From: JANWHZ01 sp035758575
GTDB taxonomy: Bacteria > Patescibacteriota > Saccharimonadia > Saccharimonadales > UBA4665
Length of the DNA stretch: 31,353 nt
NCBI GenBank assembly: GCA_035758575.1
Contig: DASTXH010000012.1
Span: 1-31,353, forward strand
Direction of reading: 5' to 3'
This document shows, piece by piece, positions 1-5,887 of the stretch (position 1 is its first letter; the number at the start of each line of letters is the position of its first letter). Position numbers and translations under genes: made by a program. The notes beneath the pieces were generated by a model, which had not been told where the DNA came from, ran no database searches, and saw nothing but the letters and a program-made list of their open reading frames with translations.

Positions 1-111
1 GATATTAAATGGCTGCCCGCCAACGAGGCTATCGAAAAGATTGCTTACGAAGATATTGGCCGGCTTATACTAATAGGCATGAAGAAGATACGAAATGGAA
101 ATTTGTTTTAA
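1..111 (+). CDS. C-terminal fragment, possible Nudix hydrolase
   Basis: The frame is open from base 1 and ends at the TAA at 109-111, so only the last 36 residues are present. They include a Trp-Leu-Pro segment followed by an amphipathic helix (EAIEKIAYEDIGRLI). This resembles the end of many Nudix hydrolases, where a final strand ending in W-L is followed by a helix. The Nudix box itself lies outside the window, so the family is a guess from style. The next gene, rnc, starts about 90 bases downstream with no evident terminator between, so cotranscription is possible. Confidence 0.45.
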   Translation, partial: DIKWLPANEAIEKIAYEDIGRLILIGMKKIRNGNLF

Positions 112-201
112 ATTAGAGTCAGAAGTCACAAATCAGAAATCACAGCATGGAGCTACTCTTGTCTCATGCGTCACGCCTCATGGCTCTTTGGAGCTTATGC
201 A

Positions 202-903
202 ATGAACCTGCAGCCTTACCACGATTTTGCGGTGGCTACATTCGGCGTGGACTATCACGACATTACCAAACTGATCACGGCATTTACGCATCGTTCATAC
301 CTCAACGAACACCGCAAGACCGGCACCGAGCATAACGAGCGTTTGGAATTTTTGGGCGATGCAGTGCTGGAGCTGGTAGTGACTGAGTACCTATACGCCA
401 ATTTCCAGGAGCCGGAGGGCATTCTGACGAACTGGCGCAGTAGTTTAGTGCGCACCGAAAGTATTAGCGCGGCAGCCAGCCGCCAGGGTTTTGAGCCGCT
501 TTTGCGTTTGAGCCGCGGCGAGCGCCGGGGTGGCGACCGCGCCCGTATGCAGATACTTGCCAACAGCTACGAAGCGGTCATTGGCTCGCTGTATCTTGAC
601 CAGGGTTACGAAGCGGCACGCAAGTTTATTCAGTCCAGCCTGCTGACCACGCTGCCCACTATTCTGGAAAGCGGGTCGTGGATGGACGCCAAGTCGAATC
701 TGCAGGAGCTGTCACAAAGCCGTGAAGGCATGACGCCGCTGTATAAGGTTGTGTCCGAGGAGGGCCCTGACCACGACAAAGTATTCACCGTGGGCGTATT
801 CATTGGCGGGGAATTGCGCGGGCAGGGTAATGGCCCCAGCAAGCAAGCCGCTCAGCAACAGGCGGCCATGCAGGCGCTGCAGCACTATAAGACGGCTGAG
901 TAA
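202..903 (+). CDS. rnc: Ribonuclease III
   Basis: Double-strand-specific endoribonuclease that processes rRNA precursors and structured mRNAs in the cytoplasm. The 233-residue product has the RNase III signature NERLEFLGDAVL at residues 45-56, a second acidic segment (NSYEAVIGSLYLD) near 121-133, and a C-terminal double-stranded-RNA-binding domain from about residue 160 to the end. The start at 202 is preferred because GGAG lies at 190-193, 8 bases upstream. An upstream in-frame ATG at 166 would add 12 residues but has GGAG 13 bases away. One oddity: the position usually written as the Asp of A-D-x-x-E-A (Asp114 in E. coli) is Asn121 here, while the partner Glu124 is kept. The gene precedes rpsP in the same direction. 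Confidence 0.95.
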   Translation: MNLQPYHDFAVATFGVDYHDITKLITAFTHRSYLNEHRKTGTEHNERLEFLGDAVLELVVTEYLYANFQEPEGILTNWRSSLVRTESISAAASRQGFEPLLRLSRGERRGGDRARMQILANSYEAVIGSLYLDQGYEAARKFIQSSLLTTLPTILESGSWMDAKSNLQELSQSREGMTPLYKVVSEEGPDHDKVFTVGVFIGGELRGQGNGPSKQAAQQQAAMQALQHYKTAE

Positions 904-924
904 TCCATCATCAGGGTAAACACT

Positions 925-953
925 TTGACATATCTGGAAAACTCCTGTAAAAT
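925..953 (+). promoter_or_regulatory. Promoter of rpsP
   Basis: A perfect -35 box TTGACA (925-930) is separated by exactly 17 bases from a -10 box TAAAAT (948-953). Transcription should start near 960, giving a leader of about 36 bases before the rpsP ATG at 996. This is the closest match to the housekeeping consensus in the window and fits a ribosomal protein gene. Confidence 0.85.
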
Positions 954-995
954 ACAGCGTAAATTGTTCTACATAAATTGGAGAAAACGTTTTAT

Positions 996-1358
996 ATGCT
1001 AGCTATTCGAATGCAAAGAACTGGTCGCAGCGGTCGCGCTATGTTTCGTGTTGTAGTGCAGGATGCACGCCGCACGCCAACCAGCGGTAAAATTGTAGCC
1101 CTTCTCGGCAGCTACGATCCGCACGCCAAGACTGTTGCAGTCGATAAGGACAAGGCGGCATTTTACCTGAAAAATGGCGCACAGCCATCTGACCGTGCCG
1201 CACGCCTGCTGAAGGCAGAGGGTGTAAAGATGCCTGCCTGGGTCACTGTCCGCGACGACCGCCAAGGCAAGCTCCGTAACCCCGAAAAACTTCGCCGTAA
1301 TCAGCCCAAAGAAGCTCCTGCCGCTGAGGCTGAAGCGACAGCCGAAACTCAGGCCTAG
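996..1358 (+). CDS. rpsP: 30S ribosomal protein bS16
   Basis: Structural protein of the small ribosomal subunit that binds 16S rRNA during assembly. The N-terminus (MLAIRMQRTGRSGRAMFRVV) and the segment LLGSYDPHAK are typical of bS16. The 120-residue product is longer than the usual 80-100 because of a C-terminal Ala/Glu/Thr-rich tail of about 25 residues, an extension seen in some other bacteria. The start is ATG 996, with GGAG at 980-983. A TTG at 978 is in frame, but it would overlap this ribosome binding site and add six residues absent from the family. The gene has its own strong promoter and terminator. Confidence 0.96.
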   Translation: MLAIRMQRTGRSGRAMFRVVVQDARRTPTSGKIVALLGSYDPHAKTVAVDKDKAAFYLKNGAQPSDRAARLLKAEGVKMPAWVTVRDDRQGKLRNPEKLRRNQPKEAPAAEAEATAETQA

Positions 1359-1381
1359 CCTTTTTTCTCCACACCACGTAT

Positions 1382-1423
1382 CATACATGCATACGGTACT
1401 AAACGTATGCATGTATGCTTTTT
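1382..1423 (+). terminator. Rho-independent terminator after rpsP
   Basis: A perfect 14-bp stem (1382-1395 with 1404-1417) encloses an 8-base loop and is followed by C and five T residues (1419-1423). The T-run directly abuts the extended -10 element of the next gene. Confidence 0.85.
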
Positions 1424-1431
1424 GCTATAAT
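1423..1431 (+). promoter_or_regulatory. Extended -10 promoter of the KH gene
   Basis: TG-C-TATAAT (TG 1423-1424, TATAAT 1426-1431) is a perfect extended -10 element. No convincing -35 box lies 17 bases upstream because that region is the terminator stem of rpsP. The start site would be near 1438, with a leader of about 34 bases. Confidence 0.7.
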
Positions 1432-1471
1432 GGTACGAGTACGTTATGTATAAGGTGAGGAGTGGAACGAA

Positions 1472-1906
1472 ATGAACAGTAACAGTATCGACCAGCAGTT
1501 CGTTGAATTCGTGGTGAAATCTCTGGTGAGTAACCCTGGCGCTGTAATGGTAAAACGCACTATCGATGAAAAAGGCGTGTTGCTTGAGCTGACGGTTGAC
1601 CCAGAGGATTTGGGCCGGGTAATTGGCAAGCGCGGCGCTACCGCGCAGTCGCTCCGCACCTTGCTGCGCGCTTTGGGCACCAAGAATGATGCCCGCTACA
1701 ACCTCAAGATTGTTGATAATGGCGAAGGTGCTACCGAGGGCGGTTCGTCCCGCCGCGAAGAGCCCCGCCAGACAGCTCCGGCAAGCGATATGCCAACAGC
1801 TACCGCTGATGATAGCGACGAGAACGACGATCAGGACGACCAGGGCAGCGACCGTCTGCGCCGCACGCGCGAAGAGCTGAAAGAGCTCGACGATCTGGAC
1901 GTATAG
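1472..1906 (+). CDS. khpA: KH-domain RNA-binding protein, KhpA-like
   Basis: Small RNA-binding protein of the KhpA/YlqC family, which in Firmicutes pairs with KhpB and affects cell division and translation. Residues 1-80 form the KH domain with the GxxG-type loop in GRVIGKRGATAQSLRTLL. KhpA is usually about 75-80 residues. Here the product is 144 because of a roughly 60-residue, strongly acidic, disordered tail rich in Asp, Glu and Gln, ending in an amphipathic Lys/Glu/Leu helix. AGGAG at 1458-1462 is 9 bases before the ATG. Its position between rpsP and trmD matches the conserved rpsP-ylqC-rimM-trmD order of other bacteria, but rimM is missing. Confidence 0.88.
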   Translation: MNSNSIDQQFVEFVVKSLVSNPGAVMVKRTIDEKGVLLELTVDPEDLGRVIGKRGATAQSLRTLLRALGTKNDARYNLKIVDNGEGATEGGSSRREEPRQTAPASDMPTATADDSDENDDQDDQGSDRLRRTREELKELDDLDV

Positions 1907-1923
1907 ATTCCCGGGCCATACCT

Positions 1924-1957
1924 AGAATCGACCGGTTATCGCCGGTCGATTCTTTTT
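1924..1957 (+). terminator. Terminator after the KH gene
   Basis: A perfect 12-bp stem (1924-1935 with 1942-1953) with a six-base loop is followed by T residues to 1957. On the opposite strand no T-run follows, so it acts mainly on plus-strand transcripts. The stop codon of the convergent small gene (1936-1938) lies in its loop. Confidence 0.88.
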
Positions 1958-2145
1958 GGCAGCTGTTCGGTGTCGCATGTGGGCAATATGCCACGGAGCA
2001 GGCTGCCCCAAAAACGACGTTCTTGTATGGGGTTGTGACCGTCGGTCGCCTGCACATAGCAAATATGCGCAAACTTTTCGCGCCCGCCAGCCTCCCATTT
2101 GGGCGGGGGCTCATTGGGCTGCCATACTGGCGGATATTCGGCCAT
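1936..2145 (-). CDS. Small hypothetical protein (69 aa)
   Basis: I do not recognise this protein. It is probably real because a perfect ribosome binding site, TAAGGAGG, lies 7 bases before its ATG (read on the minus strand just above 2145). The N-terminus is rich in Pro and Trp (PPVWQPNEPPPKWE), followed by a Cys-containing middle and a basic end (KRIDRR). There is no signal peptide or membrane segment. It converges on the KH gene, and its last codons and stop lie inside the terminator hairpin of that gene. Confidence 0.65.
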   Translation of the reverse strand: MAEYPPVWQPNEPPPKWEAGGREKFAHICYVQATDGHNPIQERRFWGSLLRGILPTCDTEQLPKRIDRR

Positions 2146-2210
2146 AACGATTCCTCCTTACCGTACTCACCGTACCGCTTCTAGGCGTGACCTGTCGCTG
2201 ATATTCTGGC

Positions 2211-2239
2211 TTGTAAAGCAATAGCGTGTCATTTATACT
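2211..2239 (+). promoter_or_regulatory. Promoter of trmD leader or small RNA
   Basis: TTGTAA (2211-2216), a 17-base spacer and TATACT (2234-2239) form a good housekeeping promoter. The predicted start is near 2246, about 160 bases before trmD. It would drive the leader that ends in the hairpin and T-run at 2355-2379. Confidence 0.65.
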
Positions 2240-2290
2240 AAAAGCAAGTCGCCAAAAACCGACTGACCTTTCAAACAAAAGTACTCTATA

Positions 2291-2379
2291 GGCTCCTGCG
2301 AGACAACTTATGTATGAAAATGCATATTTTGAGGGCTTTATATGTGGCAAAAACGGCTCCTGCAACAGGGGTCTTTTTT
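2291..2379 (+). promoter_or_regulatory. Attenuator-like leader upstream of trmD
   Basis: The 8-base sequence GGCTCCTG occurs twice, at 2291-2298 and 2355-2362. The second copy pairs with CAGGGGTC at 2366-2373 (8 bp with two G-U pairs, loop CAA) and is followed by six T residues (2374-2379), forming a terminator. The first copy could pair with the same downstream arm and compete with it. A 30-codon frame (2310-2402) starting at an ATG runs through the hairpin and could be a leader peptide, though it has only a weak ribosome binding site. The alternative is a stand-alone RNA of about 135 bases. Confidence 0.45.
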
Positions 2380-2388
2380 GTTGGCTTG

Positions 2389-2397
2389 TGGTACACT
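2389..2397 (+). promoter_or_regulatory. Extended -10 promoter next to trmD
   Basis: TG-G-TACACT (2389-2397) is an extended -10 element 11 bases before the trmD ATG. Transcription from it would begin about five bases before the start codon, giving an almost leaderless mRNA that bypasses the upstream terminator. Confidence 0.5.
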
Positions 2398-2408
2398 TTT
2401 AGGTACCG

Positions 2409-3053
2409 ATGTATATACAGATCATCTCGTTATTCCCCGAAGTTCTGGAACCCTACCTGCATGCCAGCATGCTGTGGAAGGCAGCCGATCGTGGTATCGT
2501 GCGCTACGAATGTATCAATTTGCGTGACTACGGCCTGGGCCCTCGCAAACAGGTAGATGATACACCTTATGGCGGCGGTGACGGTATGGTGTTGAAGCCT
2601 GAACCGCTTGTGGCCGCAATTGAGGCGGCGAAAGCAAAAAGCCCTGAAGCGCTGGTCATTGTACCCACGCCCCGGGGCAAACTGTATAAGCAATCCGAAG
2701 CCAAGCAGTTAGCTGCGGATAAACGTGACCTTATCATCATTTGCCCGCGCTACGAGGGCTATGACGAACGGGTGATGCACTGGGTAGATCGCCAATACTG
2801 CATGGGCAACTATGTGCTTACTGGCGGAGAGCTACCAGCTCTCACTATTGTAGATTCGGTGGTGCGTTTGCTGCCTGGCGTATTGGGTGGCGAAACCAGC
2901 GCCGAAAATGAGTCGTTCCAGGCCGACGACACCACCATTGAAGCGCCGCAGTATACCCGGCCCGAAGATTTTCGCGGCATGAAAGTGCCCGAAGTGCTGT
3001 TGACCGGCCACCATGCCGAAATTGCCAAATGGCGCAATCAGCCGTCTCTATAA
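2409..3053 (+). CDS. trmD: tRNA (guanine-37-N1)-methyltransferase
   Basis: Methylates N1 of G37 next to the anticodon, using S-adenosylmethionine, to prevent +1 frameshifting. The 214-residue product keeps the knotted SPOUT core: PYGGGDGMVLKPEPL (about 53-67), CPRYEGYDERV (about 112-122), GNYVLTGGELPAL (about 133-145), and the substrate-binding segment near SAENESF with PQYTRPEDFRG and VPEVLLTGHHAEIAKWR at the end. TrmD is usually about 230-250 residues; here the C-terminal helical extension after the last Trp-Arg is nearly absent. The start ATG has only AGG five bases upstream, fitting the near-leaderless promoter. It follows the KH gene as in the classical rpsP-trmD cluster. Confidence 0.95.
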   Translation: MYIQIISLFPEVLEPYLHASMLWKAADRGIVRYECINLRDYGLGPRKQVDDTPYGGGDGMVLKPEPLVAAIEAAKAKSPEALVIVPTPRGKLYKQSEAKQLAADKRDLIIICPRYEGYDERVMHWVDRQYCMGNYVLTGGELPALTIVDSVVRLLPGVLGGETSAENESFQADDTTIEAPQYTRPEDFRGMKVPEVLLTGHHAEIAKWRNQPSL

Positions 3054-3072
3054 TTACCCGAAGGGCAGAGCA

Positions 3073-3194
3073 CCACGGCTTTAGCCGTGGGTGAATGAAC
3101 TTCCAGCCGGAGAACACCGTTCTCCGGCTGGTTCAGTCGCAAAGCGACTGATATTGGGTCTTTTCAAACACCACGGGTTTACTCGTGGTTGTTT
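3073..3194. repeat. Four-hairpin cassette resembling IS200/IS605 ends
   Basis: Four perfect or near-perfect hairpins lie in 122 bases: 3073-3090 (7 bp, loop TTTA), 3103-3131 (13 bp, loop ACC), 3134-3150 (7 bp, loop AAA), and 3166-3194 (8 bp around loop TTTA, extended by AAAC/GTTT across a bulge). The first and last share the CCACGG stem start and TTTA loop. Subterminal hairpins with such loops are typical of IS200/IS605 transposon ends. No tnpA or tnpB is present, so this would be a non-autonomous relic. It also separates trmD from the convergent gene at 3208 and may act as a terminator. Confidence 0.45.
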
Positions 3195-3207
3195 ATGATG
3201 AGTGCTA

Positions 3208-3453
3208 CTAACGCTTTTGGGGATTTACCGGCAGCGTTTCGATAGTTGACCACTGCTGGTCTCTCTGCAAGTTTTTTAGTACGGCCTGCTCGCTGGCGCT
3301 TACCTCGTCTGCACTGAGATGGCCCTTCGCCGCCAATTCTCCAATTGCGCGCATATGCCCATCGTATTCTCTCAAAGAACGTAGATCTATCTCGTTTCCT
3401 TCGCCTCGTACATGCCTAGGAAAGAATTCTTGAGGGTAGCCCGGTGTGGCCAT
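3208..3453 (-). CDS. Small hypothetical protein (81 aa)
   Basis: I do not recognise this protein. The start at 3453 is chosen because AAGGAG lies six bases upstream of that ATG on the minus strand; the open frame continues further upstream without such a site. The product is soluble and charged, without signal peptide or membrane segment, and looks mostly helical (segments LRSLREYDGHMRAIGELAAK and ADEVSASEQAVLKNLQRD). It is divergent from sodN, sharing a 142-base promoter region, and ends next to the hairpin cassette. Confidence 0.65.
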   Translation of the reverse strand: MATPGYPQEFFPRHVRGEGNEIDLRSLREYDGHMRAIGELAAKGHLSADEVSASEQAVLKNLQRDQQWSTIETLPVNPQKR

Positions 3454-3557
3454 GATAGTCTCCTTTTTACCGCAGCACAGTACCATGTGCGGCACTGGTA
3501 TATAAATGACGCTGATCACCATGAAATATTTCCAAGGTGCACCTCTCTGATCTGGAG

Positions 3558-3563
3558 TATAAT
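3558..3563 (+). promoter_or_regulatory. -10 box of sodN
   Basis: A perfect TATAAT lies 32 bases before the sodN ATG, so the predicted leader is about 26 bases. No good -35 box stands 17 bases upstream. GGAGG at 3581-3585 is the ribosome binding site. Confidence 0.5.
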
Positions 3564-3595
3564 AAACGGTACGAAGTAATGGAGGGTAGTATTGT

Positions 3596-3979
3596 ATGAA
3601 ACTGTTTTCTATCAAGGCGGTATATGCACATTGTGATCTGCCGTGCGGTGTCTATGACCCTGCGCAGGCATTGATTGAGGCTAAGAGCGTGAAGGCCATT
3701 ATGGATAAGTACGCCGGCTTAGACGACCACAACAAAACACGGGCAATTATTATCAAGGAAGAGCGGGCAGAGCTGGTGAAGCACCACCTGATGGTGCTGT
3801 GGGCAGACTACTTTAAGCCGGACCATCTGGTGAAGTACCCGGATTTGCACGACATGTTCTGGAAAGCCATCAAGCAAGCCAGCGAATGCAAGCACCACTT
3901 AGAGCCGGAAGAAGGGCAAAGGCTGGTCGATCAAATAGAGGCGATTGCTACAATATTTTGGGAGACCAAAAAGGCTTAA
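3596..3979 (+). CDS. sodN: Nickel superoxide dismutase
   Basis: Converts superoxide to oxygen and hydrogen peroxide using a nickel centre. The diagnostic nickel hook HCDLPCGVYDP begins at His12; His12, Cys13 and Cys17 become residues 1, 2 and 6 after removal of the short propeptide MKLFSIKAVYA. The rest is a four-helix-bundle protein of 127 residues including the propeptide, matching the family. GGAGGG is 9 bases before the start. The next gene encodes the dedicated S26-type peptidase needed to expose the N-terminal His, which supports the assignment. The propeptide is not an export signal, so the enzyme should be cytoplasmic. Confidence 0.96.
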   Translation: MKLFSIKAVYAHCDLPCGVYDPAQALIEAKSVKAIMDKYAGLDDHNKTRAIIIKEERAELVKHHLMVLWADYFKPDHLVKYPDLHDMFWKAIKQASECKHHLEPEEGQRLVDQIEAIATIFWETKKA

Positions 3980-4005
3980 CCGACATGCGCAGTTTGTCGT
4001 ATAAT
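3977..4005 (+). promoter_or_regulatory. Promoter of sodX
   Basis: TTAACC (3977-3982, overlapping the sodN stop codon), 17 bases, then a perfect TATAAT (4000-4005). The peptidase gene can therefore be transcribed separately from sodN, with a leader of about 33 bases. Confidence 0.55.
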
Positions 4006-4044
4006 TGGACACGCAGCTAACAAAAACAAAAAGGATCAGTGCGA

Positions 4045-4347
4045 ATGCGAAAGTTGTTTTTAGTGCGCCGCGTGGTCGGCGGCAGTATGCTTCCGGCTCT
4101 TTGGCCAGGCAGGATTGTATTTGGCTGGGGGCCGGCCAAGCCGCGGGTGGGCGACATGGTAATCCTTTCCCATGATGGCCTGGAAAAGATCAAGCGGGTG
4201 CATCGTATAGATGGTGAGCGGCTGTATATTATCGGTGATAATGCTGATGCGAGCACCGACAGCCGGCATTTTGGTTGGATACACGAAAGCCAAGTGCTGG
4301 CACGGGTAGTGTGGCCGCGTGCCAGCTACGGCGCACCAATAGCCTAG
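4045..4347 (+). CDS. sodX: NiSOD maturation peptidase (S26 family)
   Basis: Small signal-peptidase-like protease that removes the NiSOD propeptide so that the N-terminal His and Cys can bind nickel. The 100-residue product has the serine nucleophile at Ser14 (GGSMLPAL), the probable general-base lysine at Lys50 (KIKRVHRI), and the closing motif GDNADASTDSRHFG at 64-77. There is no clear membrane anchor, unlike housekeeping signal peptidase I, which agrees with a cytoplasmic substrate. ATG 4045 has AGGA nine bases upstream; a GTG two codons earlier is too close to that site. Its stop codon overlaps the stop of the convergent ABC permease. Confidence 0.88.
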   Translation: MRKLFLVRRVVGGSMLPALWPGRIVFGWGPAKPRVGDMVILSHDGLEKIKRVHRIDGERLYIIGDNADASTDSRHFGWIHESQVLARVVWPRASYGAPIA

Positions 4348-5090
4348 GCTTCAATACGGTTGAATCGGTAGGCGCCGAAGATTGCCAGCACGACCAGTGT
4401 TACGCACAGTACCAGCATATCTTTGGCCAGGCCGAAATGCGTTTGGCCTATCATTAGGTCGCGCATGGCGTCTACCGCGTACGACATAGGGTTGACAACG
4501 GTGATGGCTTTGAGCCATACCGGCAGGTTGTTCAGCGGGTACAGCGATCCCGACAAAAAGTACAGGGGAAACACCAGGAATTGGTTGATGGCCTGGAAAC
4601 CCTGCATGTCTTCTACGAATGAGCCAATACCTGAACTAAAGCAGGCAATAGCCACCGACAGCATTAACAGGATAAGTAGTGCAACCGGTACCAGCGCCCA
4701 ATGCTCCGGCCGGAAGCCAAGCAGTAGCGCCACGACGAACACCAGCGTGCCTTGGATGGTAGCAGTAGAGGCCCCGCCTAATGCGCCGCCCAGCATAATG
4801 CGAAAGCGCGATACGGGTGCTACCAGCGTCTCTTTCAGGAAGCCAAATTGCCGGTCAAAGATAATCATTGCCCCGTAGAACATGGCCGAAAACAGTACGG
4901 TCTGCGCCATGATGCCCGGCACCAAAAAGGCCAGATAATCGCCCTGGCCGGCGCGTTTATATACAGCACCCAGGCCGTAGCCCAGCGCCAGCAGGAATAG
5001 CAGCGGTTGGCCAATGGCGCCCAGCATGCGCGAGCGAGCGCGCACGAACCGCTTTATTTGCCGCAGCCATAACATGTATAGAACGTTCAT
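4344..5090 (-). CDS. ABC-2 type transporter permease (drug efflux)
   Basis: Membrane subunit of a DrrAB-like ABC exporter. The 248-residue product has about six hydrophobic segments and the ABC-2 hallmarks: an N-terminal amphipathic stretch before the first membrane helix, and a late segment FPLYFLSGSLYPLNNLPVWL followed by NPMSYAVDAMR. AAGGAG lies upstream of the ATG at 5090. The start overlaps the stop of the ATPase gene in an ATGA arrangement, indicating translational coupling. The frame is open further upstream, but that part only mirrors the ATPase gene in another frame. It is the last gene of the MarR-MFS-ABC operon. The substrate is unknown. Confidence 0.9.
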   Translation of the reverse strand: MNVLYMLWLRQIKRFVRARSRMLGAIGQPLLFLLALGYGLGAVYKRAGQGDYLAFLVPGIMAQTVLFSAMFYGAMIIFDRQFGFLKETLVAPVSRFRIMLGGALGGASTATIQGTLVFVVALLLGFRPEHWALVPVALLILLMLSVAIACFSSGIGSFVEDMQGFQAINQFLVFPLYFLSGSLYPLNNLPVWLKAITVVNPMSYAVDAMRDLMIGQTHFGLAKDMLVLCVTLVVLAIFGAYRFNRIEA

Positions 5091-5887
5091 CGCATGCTCC
5101 TTGCCCGGTGGCGTGCCCGCCAGTCTTCGTGGGGGTTTATTTCTTCGTCGCGGACGCCGCTGCCGGTTAGTGCCAGGTAGGCGGCTTCCAGGCTTTTGGT
5201 CTTTGTCTGTTGCTTCAACTCTTCGGACGAGCCAAGAGCAATCAGGCGCCCATGGTCGATGATGCCAATGCGGTCGGCGGTGGCCTCGGCTTCTTCCAGG
5301 TAGTGCGTCGTAAAGAAAACAGTCATGCCTTCGGTTTGACTCATGGTGCGCACGTATTGCCATAGTAGCGTGCGCGTCTGGGTATCCAGCCCCAGTGTCG
5401 GCTCATCCAAAAACAAGACATGCGGGTGATGGAGCAGGCCGCGGGCAATCTCGAGCCGGCGTTTCATGCCGCCCGAAAAGCGCTTTACCGGCATATCCCG
5501 CCTATCCCATAGCTCCACCAGTGTCAGCAGTTCCTGCACCCGGGTTTTTATTGCGGCACGTTTCAGGCCGTAAAACGTCGCGTGCAGTTCCATATTTTCG
5601 TATGCCGTCAGGTCGCCGTCTACGCTAGGGTCTTGGAAGACTATGCCAAAGCTTTTGCGTGCGGCTTCTTGGTCGCGCTGTACGTTGTGTCCGGCCAGGG
5701 CGAGGGTGCCGGCAGTGGGCGCCAGTAGTGTGGTGAGCATTTTGATGGTGGTGCTTTTGCCGGCGCCGTTGGGGCCGAGCAGGGCAAACAATTCGCCCTC
5801 GGCTACAGTAAACGACACATCATCTACCGCTGTCACCGGCCCGAATTTTTTGGTGACGTGGTCCAGCGTGATGATAGGCTTTGTCAT
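5087..5887 (-). CDS. ABC transporter ATP-binding protein (DrrA-like)
   Basis: ATPase that powers the adjacent ABC-2 permease. The Walker A motif GPNGAGKST is at 38-46, the Q-loop at FQDPSVDGDLTAYEN (about 84-98), the signature FSGGMKRRLEIARG at 137-150, Walker B VLFLDEPT at 157-164, and the H-loop at TTHYLEEAE. The spacing and the motif YENMELHATFYGL are typical of the daunorubicin-resistance (DrrA) group. The 266-residue length includes a basic, Arg-rich C-terminal tail. The start overlaps the MFS stop codon (ATGA), and the gene's own stop overlaps the permease start, so three genes are translationally linked. Confidence 0.93.
   Translation of the reverse strand: MTKPIITLDHVTKKFGPVTAVDDVSFTVAEGELFALLGPNGAGKSTTIKMLTTLLAPTAGTLALAGHNVQRDQEAARKSFGIVFQDPSVDGDLTAYENMELHATFYGLKRAAIKTRVQELLTLVELWDRRDMPVKRFSGGMKRRLEIARGLLHHPHVLFLDEPTLGLDTQTRTLLWQYVRTMSQTEGMTVFFTTHYLEEAEATADRIGIIDHGRLIALGSSEELKQQTKTKSLEAAYLALTGSGVRDEEINPHEDWRARHRARSMR

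Noticed and set aside
3454..3615. N-terminal extension of the small gene at 3208-3453 to 135 residues
   Set aside because: The extension would cover the sodN promoter and start codon region, and the internal ATG at 3453 has a strong ribosome binding site at ideal spacing.
4423..4878. Plus-strand frame of 151 codons and other frames opposite the efflux operon
   Set aside because: They are antisense to clear ABC and MFS genes, without ribosome binding sites or recognisable motifs.
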